Part shown: positions 1-4,885 of the stretch, one piece after another | How the letters are laid out: each line of letters opens with the position of its first letter | Numbering within the stretch: position 1 is the first letter of the stretch | DNA from: Actinomycetota bacterium | GTDB lineage: Bacteria > Actinomycetota > Actinomycetes > S36-B12 > UBA10799 | Assembly: GCA_030837445.1 (NCBI GenBank) | Contig: JAUPKM010000525.1 | Location: 1 to 5,689, forward strand | Reading direction: 5' to 3' | Length of the DNA stretch: 5,689 nt | Notes under the pieces: generated by a model | Told to the model about the DNA's origin: nothing | Database searches by the model: none | Seen by the model: only the letters and a program-made list of their open reading frames with translations | Program-made: the position numbers and the translations under genes

Positions 1-65
1 CAGGATTTGAACCTGCGACCTCTGGGTTATGAGCCCAGCGAGCTACCGAACTGCTCCACCCCGCG
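1..65 (-). tRNA. Initiator tRNA-fMet (anticodon CAT), 3' end cut off by the window edge
   Basis: Read on the minus strand from 65, the sequence starts CGCGGGGTGGAGCAG, then a D-arm, an anticodon stem CTGGG/CCCAG (22-26 and 34-38) enclosing the loop CTCATAA with anticodon CAT at 29-31, and a T-arm with TTCAAAT. The run of three G-C pairs next to the anticodon loop (GGG...CCC) is the classic initiator-tRNA mark, and the 5' terminal C is what initiators have in place of a paired base 1. The last T-stem base, the 3' acceptor strand and the discriminator lie beyond position 1, so the C1-A72 mismatch and an encoded CCA cannot be checked. It carries formylmethionine to the ribosome to start translation. 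Confidence 0.96.
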
Positions 66-77
66 TCGCTGGAACCA

Positions 78-107
78 ACCGTACGCGATCGGGGGGCCCC
101 AGAGCAA
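78..107 (-). promoter_or_regulatory. Putative promoter of the initiator tRNA gene
   Basis: On the minus strand there is a -35-like TTGCTC (102-107), an 18-bp spacer, and a -10-like TACGGT (78-83, fits TANNNT). Initiation about 7 nt downstream, near 71, would leave a leader of about 6 nt before the tRNA 5' end at 65. The -35 matches the consensus in only 3 of 6 positions, so the call rests mainly on position and spacing. Confidence 0.5.
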
Positions 108-188
108 AACGCCTGCCCCGGACGCCGTCCCGGGCCTGGTCGGTGACCCCTCGTCCGAGGCTCCCGGCCCTCGCCGACACAACGATCC

Positions 189-251
189 ACTAGTCAAACT
201 TGGCACTAGCCCGAGAATCAACTAGTCTGAACTGGAACTAGTTGAGGAGGG
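189..251 (+). promoter_or_regulatory. padR promoter overlapped by four ACTAG(T/C) sites in 16-bp phase, plus RBS
   Basis: A -35 box TTGGCA (200-205) and a -10 box TAGTCT (223-228) are separated by exactly 17 bp, predicting a start near 234-236. Four hexamers ACTAGT, ACTAGC, ACTAGT, ACTAGT begin at 189, 205, 221 and 237, each 16 bp after the last. One lies just upstream of the -35, one abuts its last base, one overlaps the -10 and one sits at the transcription start. These are the only CTAG tetranucleotides in the window. A repressor filling this array would shut the promoter, and the first gene of the operon is itself a PadR repressor, so autoregulation is the natural inference. The RBS GAGGAGGG (244-251) stands 7 nt before the GTG start. 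Confidence 0.75.
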
Positions 252-258
252 TAGGTCG

Positions 259-681
259 GTGGACCAACAATCGGCGCCGGGGCCCGATCCGCACCCGGGA
301 TGGGTGCGGGGGGCTCTCGAACTCGCCGTCATCGCCGTCCTGACCGAGGGGGACCGTCATGGCTACGCGCTGGCCCAGCGACTCGCCGACCACGGCTTCG
401 GCACGGTGCGCGGGGGTGCCCTCTACCCGGTGCTGGGGCGCCTGGAGGCACAGGGCTCGGTGCGCTCCGGGTGGCAGCCGGGAGAGGGCGGGCCGGGCCG
501 GAAGGTGTACTCGATAACCGAGGCCGGGCGGGCCAAACTGACGTCTGATCGCCTCCGGTGGCGCGAGTTCTCCGCCGTCCTGGGCCATCTCCTCGAGGCC
601 TGCCAGGACGCCGCCCCCGAGCACCCCCGCAGGCCGGGGCCCCCGCCTCCGGCGCGAACCACCGTGGAGGAAACGACATGA
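259..681 (+). CDS. PadR-family transcriptional regulator
   Basis: This is a 140-residue winged-helix repressor. The PadR core spans about residues 15-95: a first helix (WVRGALELAVIAVL), the typical HGYALAQRL segment at 34-42, a recognition helix at about 52-68 (GGALYPVLGRLEAQG), and a wing with GRKVYSITEAGR at 80-91. A short helix at 98-114, likely for dimerisation, and a Pro-rich tail follow, so it belongs to the short PadR class. The GTG start is fixed by an RBS 7 nt upstream. Its stop overlaps the ATG of the membrane-protein gene (ATGA), indicating translational coupling. PadR genes are very often paired with a HAAS-domain membrane protein, as here. The effector is unknown. It probably represses its own operon through the ACTAGT array upstream. 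Confidence 0.93.
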   Translation: MDQQSAPGPDPHPGWVRGALELAVIAVLTEGDRHGYALAQRLADHGFGTVRGGALYPVLGRLEAQGSVRSGWQPGEGGPGRKVYSITEAGRAKLTSDRLRWREFSAVLGHLLEACQDAAPEHPRRPGPPPPARTTVEETT

Positions 682-1562
682 CCGACCCGCTCGCGCGCTG
701 GGAGATGCAGGCCCGGATCGCGATGAGCCGTCGGGGCATCCGCCCCGACACGGCTGCCCCGCTCATCGCACAGGTCAGGGCTCACTGCGCCGACACCGGT
801 CAGGGACCCGACGAGGCGTTCGGGGCGCCGCAGGAGTTCGCCGAAACGGCCGCGGCGCAGTTGCCCGCGGAGTCACTGGACCCGGTGGACCGCCAGGGCC
901 TGGCCGCCATCGACCACCTCACAGGCTCGTTGGTCCTGCCCGCGGTCCTCCTCCTCGTCTCTTCGATCGTCGCGCTGCTGTCCGGGATCGTCACCGTTCC
1001 CCTCACGCCGGCGGCCCTGGTCGGGGTTGCGCTCATGGTGCTGGGCCACGTGGCCGTCGTCGGCCTGCCGGGCACCCTGCGCGCGGCGGGACGGCCCACG
1101 GCGGCCAGGGCGAGCTTCGGCCTGGCGGCCGTCGCCGTCTTGCTGGCGGCACTGTCGTTCACGCAGCTGCCCCGTACCCGGCTGGGTGAGATCCCGACCC
1201 CGGTCACGGGGGCAGTCGCGGCCCTGTTGCTGTGGCTGCTGTTCCGCCGCGACGGAGCAGCAGCACGACGCGGCCCGGCCAGGACTGCGCCCACCGCGAG
1301 CGAGGACGGCTGGCTGCGCCGCCTGAACGGTTTGCTCGTGGGTCGACACGAGGTGACACCGCAGCGGGCGGCCGACCTGGTGGACGAGGCACGCGCCCAC
1401 CTGAGGGCCGCGGGCACCTCGCCGGACGAGGAGTTCGGCCCGATCGACGTCTACGCCGGCCAGCTGGCGGAACACGAGACGGCCAGACGTCGACCCCGGT
1501 GGCGCGGCCGGACGGCGGGCGCCGTCCTCGACCTGCTGCGACGCGGCGATCGGAGGGCGTGA
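678..1562 (+). CDS. PadR-associated membrane protein with HAAS-like domains at both ends
   Basis: The product has 294 residues, starting at the ATG in the ATGA overlap with padR; GGAGG at 666-670 gives a 7-nt spacer. Residues about 8-57 look like a HAAS/DUF1700-type domain (a helix around PDTAAPLIAQVRAH, then GPDEAFGAPQEFA). Four hydrophobic segments follow at about 84-105, 111-131, 146-162 and 174-190. A basic linker (190-203) leads to residues about 213-266, which resemble the N-terminal domain again (TPQRAADLVDEARAH, then SPDEEFGPIDVYA). In the known family, HAAS domains are adaptors next to PadR regulators and link them to a membrane process; the signal is usually unknown. With four helices, both HAAS-like domains should face the same side, presumably the cytoplasm. 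I infer that this protein modulates the adjacent PadR. The exact family assignment is less certain than the pairing. Confidence 0.8.
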   Translation: MTDPLARWEMQARIAMSRRGIRPDTAAPLIAQVRAHCADTGQGPDEAFGAPQEFAETAAAQLPAESLDPVDRQGLAAIDHLTGSLVLPAVLLLVSSIVALLSGIVTVPLTPAALVGVALMVLGHVAVVGLPGTLRAAGRPTAARASFGLAAVAVLLAALSFTQLPRTRLGEIPTPVTGAVAALLLWLLFRRDGAAARRGPARTAPTASEDGWLRRLNGLLVGRHEVTPQRAADLVDEARAHLRAAGTSPDEEFGPIDVYAGQLAEHETARRRPRWRGRTAGAVLDLLRRGDRRA

Positions 1563-1603
1563 CCTCATCTGGCCGGTTTCGCCGAGGCCCTCGCCGCGAG
1601 CCG

Positions 1604-1632
1604 AGGACACCTCCGGGCGGACCCTCTAAAAT
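1604..1632 (+). promoter_or_regulatory. Promoter of the TetR-family gene, implying a leaderless mRNA
   Basis: A -35-like AGGACA (1604-1609, 4 of 6 consensus bases) and a -10 TAAAAT (1627-1632, 5 of 6) have a 17-bp spacer. The ATG at 1639 begins 7 nt after the last base of the -10, where transcription would start. The only purine-rich stretch, GAGGA at 1634-1638, touches the ATG and cannot act as an RBS. Overlapping the -35 is an imperfect dyad CCTCG-N8-CGAGG (1589-1606), which could be a TetR-type operator, but short GC-rich dyads are common by chance here. Confidence 0.65.
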
Positions 1633-1638
1633 CGAGGA

Positions 1639-2388
1639 ATGACGGGTTCGCCGGACGGACGCGTGGGCGGCGCGCCGTCCGTGCCCCGCACAACCCCGGA
1701 ACGCCGGGGGCCCGGCCGCCCTCGCGATCCCGAACTCGAGCGCAAGGTGTTGCTCGCCACCGTCGACGTTTTCGGGGAACGCGGCTGGGTGGGATTGTCC
1801 TTCGAGGAGATCGCCCTCCGTAGCCAAGTGGGGAAGTCCTCCATCTACCTACGGTGGAAATCCAAGGAGTCCCTGCTCGGTGACGCGCTGCGAGGGATTC
1901 AGCTCTCGCCGTCCGAAGCGTCCCCGGAGGGTGAAGACGTTCCCGCCCCCGAACAGTCCCTGCGCGATTACCTCGTGGCGCACGCCATGCACCGTGCGCT
2001 GCTCTATCTGGGACCGTACGGTCTGGCCCTGCTGCGACTCTATGTGGAGACCTTCGCACACCCGGAGATCTTCGCCGAGATCCGGGAGAAAGCTCTGACC
2101 AGTTTCGTGCTCGTCGAGCGTCACCGTGTCGACGCAGCCATCCGGAACGCGGAGCTCCCGCCGTCGGCCTCCCCGGTACAGCTCCTCGACGCCGTCGAGG
2201 GCGCCGTCTTCATGCATATCCTGGTCACTCCCCCGGCGCTGCGGCACCGCATGCGGGCGGCTCTTCGCGACTACGTCGAGCAGTTGGTGGACAACCAGCT
2301 CCGTGCGGCCGGGTACCGGGGCCGTCTGCCGTCCCCGGGCTCCGTTCCCGAGGAGACCCTCCCCACGGAACGAACCGCCGATCGTTGA
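1639..2388 (+). CDS. TetR/AcrR-family transcriptional regulator
   Basis: The product has 249 residues. After a disordered, basic N-terminal arm (1-30, including GPGRPRDPEL) comes the TetR DNA-binding domain. Helix 1 is at about 33-49 (LERKVLLATVDVFGERG), followed by SFEEIALRSQ at 54-63 and a recognition helix with VGKSSIYLRWKSKESLL at 64-80. A helical ligand/dimer domain covers about 105-225, similar in style to the TetR_C_11/16-type C-terminal domains, and a 25-residue polar tail ends the protein. The start is placed at 1639 because a promoter ends 6 nt upstream; GTG codons at 1663 and 1681 lack an RBS. It stands alone between the PadR operon and a strong terminator, so its target is not shown by a divergent neighbour. 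It may act on itself or on distant genes. The ligand cannot be predicted. Confidence 0.93.
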   Translation: MTGSPDGRVGGAPSVPRTTPERRGPGRPRDPELERKVLLATVDVFGERGWVGLSFEEIALRSQVGKSSIYLRWKSKESLLGDALRGIQLSPSEASPEGEDVPAPEQSLRDYLVAHAMHRALLYLGPYGLALLRLYVETFAHPEIFAEIREKALTSFVLVERHRVDAAIRNAELPPSASPVQLLDAVEGAVFMHILVTPPALRHRMRAALRDYVEQLVDNQLRAAGYRGRLPSPGSVPEETLPTERTADR

Positions 2389-2393
2389 TGGCC

Positions 2394-2426
2394 CCCCGCC
2401 CGTCCCCGGGAAAGGGACGGGCGGGG
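2394..2426 (+). terminator. Hairpin terminator of the TetR-family gene
   Basis: CCCCGCCCGTCCC (2394-2406) pairs perfectly with GGGACGGGCGGGG (2414-2426), giving a 13-bp, nearly all-GC stem with the 7-nt loop CGGGAAA. It begins 5 nt after the stop codon. No U-run follows (TACAGG), which is common for actinobacterial terminators. It separates the TetR gene from the downstream block. Confidence 0.85.
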
Positions 2427-2696
2427 TACAGGGTCCCGGGTTTCGTGAAGGCCGGTTCATCTTGCGGTCGGTGGAGGCGGGGGGATGTCCCGGTGGGTGT
2501 CCCGCGCGCCTGTTCGCTCGTCCGACTGGTCGGCGTCAAACGGCAGCTATCGGGCGCGACTCCGGAGATGATCCGGCTGAGGCTGCTCGACCGTAGGAAG
2601 GGAGAGAACCTACCGCAGCTGCCGGGGCCGCCTACTCCCAGCGAAGTACAGGGACACCTCGCCACGACGATGCCGGCGGCCAGCAACGACCAGAAG
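2427..2696. other. Intergenic region before the DUF4405-like gene
   Basis: These 270 bases hold the minus-oriented copy of the shared 24-nt element (2625-2648), a purine-rich AGGAAGGGAGAG tract at 2595-2606 that looks like a strong Shine-Dalgarno but has no ATG/GTG/TTG at a usable distance, and an imperfect dyad around it (CCGTAGG at 2591-2597, CCTACCG at 2609-2615). An 8-bp palindrome GCAGCTGC follows at 2615-2622. I could not identify a convincing -35/-10 pair. The open frames crossing this region have no coding support. Confidence 0.45.
2625..2648 (-). repeat. Shared 24-nt element, copy 1 (inverted relative to copy 2)
   Basis: Read on the minus strand this is TACT followed by TCGCTGGGAGTAGGCGGCCC. 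The 20-nt part is identical to 4802-4821 on the plus strand, and three of the four flanking bases also match (TACT against TACA). The copy carries its own partial symmetry, TACT-N8-AGTA, which fits a protein-binding site. It lies 48 nt upstream of the chosen DUF4405 start codon (21 nt upstream of the alternative ATG at 2670). Most likely an operator for a regulator shared with the histidine kinase gene, though a module boundary repeat is also possible. Confidence 0.7.
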
Positions 2697-3188
2697 ATGA
2701 CGGACGTGCCCTCCCTCACCAAGCTGTGCCGCAGCTACGCCGATCCGCTCCGGGCGGCAACCGCAGCCGGATTCGTGTTCTGTCTGCTGAGCCACCACCA
2801 CCGGCCGATTCACGTCCTGAGCGGAGCCGTCTTCACCATGGCCGCCTGCGGACATGTCCTTGGCCATACCCGTTGGATGCGTACGGTCTCTCGGCGGGTA
2901 CGCAGCGGACTTCCCCGCCGGATCGCCATCGACGCCGCTCTGGCGGTCGCAGCGATTGCCGTCTCCGGGCTGGTGGCTGTCACCGGAATCGCCGCGCTGC
3001 TGGACCCGACCGGCGGAGTCGGCGAGGCCCATGGTGCTGCTTCCGTAGCGCTGATCGTTGTCGTGGCCGTTCATGCCCTGCGACACCGACGCCGACCCCG
3101 AAATCGGCGGAGAGCGCCGGGATCCCCACGAAGCCGGGACGGGCGGGGCACTCGGCAACCCGCCATCAGTGGGGAGCATGCCGAGTGA
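2697..3188 (+). CDS. DUF4405-like four-helix membrane protein, putative b-type heme binder
   Basis: The product has 163 residues from ATG 2697. Four hydrophobic stretches lie at about 18-33, 40-57, 76-98 and 108-128. Histidines are placed as in small cytochrome-b561-like/DUF4405 proteins: H39 (PIHVLSG) with H53 and H57 (CGHVLGH) on helix 2, and H112 (EAHGAAS) with H126 and H130 (VHALRH) on helix 4. Such pairs across a helix bundle are the usual heme ligands, so a membrane redox or heme-sensing role is inferred. The C-terminal 35 residues are highly basic and disordered. The start is uncertain: ATG 2670 (nine residues longer) and GTG 2706 are alternatives, and none has a good RBS. The stop overlaps the GTG of the glycosyltransferase gene (GTGA), so the two are translationally coupled. 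Confidence 0.7.
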   Translation: MTDVPSLTKLCRSYADPLRAATAAGFVFCLLSHHHRPIHVLSGAVFTMAACGHVLGHTRWMRTVSRRVRSGLPRRIAIDAALAVAAIAVSGLVAVTGIAALLDPTGGVGEAHGAASVALIVVVAVHALRHRRRPRNRRRAPGSPRSRDGRGTRQPAISGEHAE

Positions 3189-4726
3189 CCACCACCCGTC
3201 CCACCCCCCTGAACCGGGCAGCGTTCGCATGGCGTCCGGTCATCCTGGTGTCCGTCGGCGTCGTCGCGCTGCTCGTCAGCTTCGCCGGCAAGTACGGCTA
3301 CCACTGCGATGAGCTGTACTTCCGAATGCTTGGAGACCACCCGGCATGGGGCTACCCGGACCAGCCTCCGCTGACACCACTGCTCGCCAAGGCCGGTGTC
3401 ACGATGTTCGGCGACAGCCTCTGGGGAATTCGGGTCCTCCCAGCGGCCTTCACCGGCGTCCTCGCCGTCCTCCTCGCCCAGATCGCGCGGGAGACCGGCG
3501 GCGACGCCGGCGCCCAAACGCTCGCCGCGCTCGGCTCACTGACACTGACCCCGCTCCTCACCGGGCACACCCTGGTGACGGTCACCCCGGATCTTGTCGT
3601 CTGGCTGCTGGTCACGCTGTTCGCAATCCGGGCGCTGCTGCAAGACCAGCCGAAATACTGGCTGGCCGTCGGCGTTGCCACCGGTCTCGGCCTGTACCAG
3701 AAGCACCTGGTGATCCTGCTCCTGATCGGTCTTGGCCTCGGGCTGCTGCTCGTCGGACCGAGATCACCGCTGAGTTCCGGCTGGCTGCTCGCGGGAATCG
3801 CCGTCGCTGCCGTCCTTGGGATGCCGAACCTGGTCTACCAGGTGGTTGAAGGATTCCCGCAGATGGCCATGGCAAGGGCTGTGGCAGAGCGCAGGGGCAA
3901 CCGGCTGGAGATGATCGCAATGCAGCCGCTGTTGCTCGGCCCCCTGGCCGCACCGATCGTCGTCGCCGGGATCCTGGCGCTCCTACGTTGGCCAGGACTT
4001 CGGCCCGTCCGCTGTGTCGCCGTCGCCTACGGCGTGATCTGCGTGTTCCTGCTGGCAACCGTCGGGGAGTGCTACTACACCTGCGGGCTGCTCCTGCCGC
4101 TGTACGCGGTCGGATGTGTCGCGGCAGTCCGCTGGACTCATCGGGTGACGGGCCGAACCGATCGCTCCTCGCAGTCGGGCATGTCACGACCTGATCGGCT
4201 GCGGACCGGCCTCGTCATCGGCGCCGTCACAGTGAACAGCTGCCTGTCCGCTGCCATCGCGCTGCCGCTGGTGCCCGAGCGCGACCTCGGCAGTACCGCC
4301 ATCCCGGACCTCAATATCACGATCGGCAACGAGCTCGGGTGGCCGGGGTACGTGCGGCAGGTCGCTGAGGTGTACCGCGACCTGCCGGCGGCGGATCGGG
4401 CCGCCGCGGTGGTCCTTGCCTGGGACTTCGGCTCAGCCGGCGCGATCGACCGGTACGGCCACCGCTACCGACTTCCTGAGGTGTATAGCGGACACAATGG
4501 ACTCCACGCCGTTGGCCGCCCGCCGGAGTCGGCATCGGTCGCGGTGGTGGTCGGAGAGTTCGACGATCGACTTCTGGACGGGACCTTCAACCGATGCCAG
4601 ACCCGAGGACGTCTTGAGAGCGGCACCACCGTCGGCAACGAGGTGGAAGGCACCCCGATCCGGGTCTGCTGGGCGCCGAGACAACCCTGGAGCCGATTGT
4701 GGGCACGGTTCCGATACGTCGGATGA
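3185..4726 (+). CDS. GT39/PMT_2-type membrane glycosyltransferase
   Basis: The product has 513 residues. The GTG start at 3185 has GGGGAG (3171-3176) 8 nt upstream and overlaps the previous stop by 4 nt. After helix 1 (about 17-34) comes the first extracytoplasmic loop with HCDELYF at 40-46; its Asp-Glu is the catalytic signature of the GT-C fold (ArnT, PMT and relatives). WGYPDQPPLTPLLA follows at 55-68. About ten further hydrophobic segments run to residue 361, and a soluble C-terminal domain (about 366-513) should lie outside the membrane. Enzymes of this family transfer a sugar from a polyprenyl-phosphate carrier to a cell-envelope lipid, glycan or protein. The donor and acceptor are not readable here. 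The C-terminal part keeps GAIDRYG and YSGHN motifs I associate with actinobacterial members. Coupling to the DUF4405-like gene suggests a joint envelope function. Confidence 0.88.
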   Translation: MTTTRPTPLNRAAFAWRPVILVSVGVVALLVSFAGKYGYHCDELYFRMLGDHPAWGYPDQPPLTPLLAKAGVTMFGDSLWGIRVLPAAFTGVLAVLLAQIARETGGDAGAQTLAALGSLTLTPLLTGHTLVTVTPDLVVWLLVTLFAIRALLQDQPKYWLAVGVATGLGLYQKHLVILLLIGLGLGLLLVGPRSPLSSGWLLAGIAVAAVLGMPNLVYQVVEGFPQMAMARAVAERRGNRLEMIAMQPLLLGPLAAPIVVAGILALLRWPGLRPVRCVAVAYGVICVFLLATVGECYYTCGLLLPLYAVGCVAAVRWTHRVTGRTDRSSQSGMSRPDRLRTGLVIGAVTVNSCLSAAIALPLVPERDLGSTAIPDLNITIGNELGWPGYVRQVAEVYRDLPAADRAAAVVLAWDFGSAGAIDRYGHRYRLPEVYSGHNGLHAVGRPPESASVAVVVGEFDDRLLDGTFNRCQTRGRLESGTTVGNEVEGTPIRVCWAPRQPWSRLWARFRYVG

Positions 4727-4797
4727 TCGCCGGCCGCCACGCCGTCCGTCTTCTCCCGGCGGCCACCGCCCCACATCGTCCCGGCGTTGTACTCGGC

Positions 4798-4821
4798 TAC
4801 ATCGCTGGGAGTAGGCGGCCC
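4798..4821 (+). repeat. Shared 24-nt element, copy 2
   Basis: TACA followed by TCGCTGGGAGTAGGCGGCCC; the 20-nt part is the exact reverse complement of 2625-2644. It lies 64 nt upstream of the histidine kinase ATG, and its last eight bases form most of the 5' arm of a hairpin. Sitting before both transcription units of the right-hand block, it is a candidate operator for the kinase's response regulator. Confidence 0.7.
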
Positions 4822-4835
4822 GGCCACGGGCCGCC
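4814..4835 (+). terminator. Hairpin between the glycosyltransferase and histidine kinase genes
   Basis: GGCGGCCCG (4814-4822) pairs perfectly with CGGGCCGCC (4827-4835) around the loop GCCA, a 9-bp all-GC stem. No U-run follows. It starts 87 nt after the glycosyltransferase stop and 51 nt before the kinase start, so it could terminate the upstream transcript, attenuate read-through into the kinase gene, or be part of the operator, because its 5' arm lies inside the shared repeat. Confidence 0.5.
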
Positions 4836-4885
4836 GTATCGTGGGGCTCACCTGTGACGGGCGACCTCGAACGGCTGGGACTGAC

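Noticed and set aside
1..65. The tRNA gene as the attachment site of an integrated element in this window
   Set aside because: Integrases usually use the tRNA 3' end, which lies to the left outside the window. No tRNA fragment repeat or integrase is visible to the right.
181..244. The 16-bp phased hexamers as a CRISPR-like or tandem-repeat array
   Set aside because: Only the 6-nt core is conserved between units, the units are far too short for CRISPR repeats and spacers, and the placement on the promoter boxes explains them better as operators.
558..677. Extension of the HAAS protein 40 residues upstream to 558
   Set aside because: It overlaps padR and reads as Pro/Arg-rich shadow sequence. 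The ATG at 678 has an RBS at the right distance and the usual ATGA coupling.
873..1610. Minus-strand frames of 205-245 codons over the HAAS gene
   Set aside because: They are Arg/Gln/Gly-rich antisense frames with no motif, no RBS and full overlap with a supported gene.
2225..2722. Minus-strand frame beginning near 2722 with a hydrophobic stretch (VIFWSLLAAGIVVA)
   Set aside because: After the hydrophobic stretch the translation is Arg/Ser/Pro-rich, it runs through the TetR terminator and into the TetR gene, and it overlaps the DUF4405 start. No family resemblance.
2726..3184. Upstream extension of the glycosyltransferase frame to 2726 (666 residues in total)
   Set aside because: The added part is an Arg/Pro-rich shadow of the DUF4405-like gene. 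GTG 3185 has a good RBS, a stop/start overlap and a normal N-terminus running into the first membrane helix.
2625..4821. The inverted 24-nt pair as terminal repeats of an insertion sequence
   Set aside because: The enclosed genes are a membrane protein and a glycosyltransferase with no transposase, and I see no target-site duplication next to the repeats. Kept only as an alternative in the findings.
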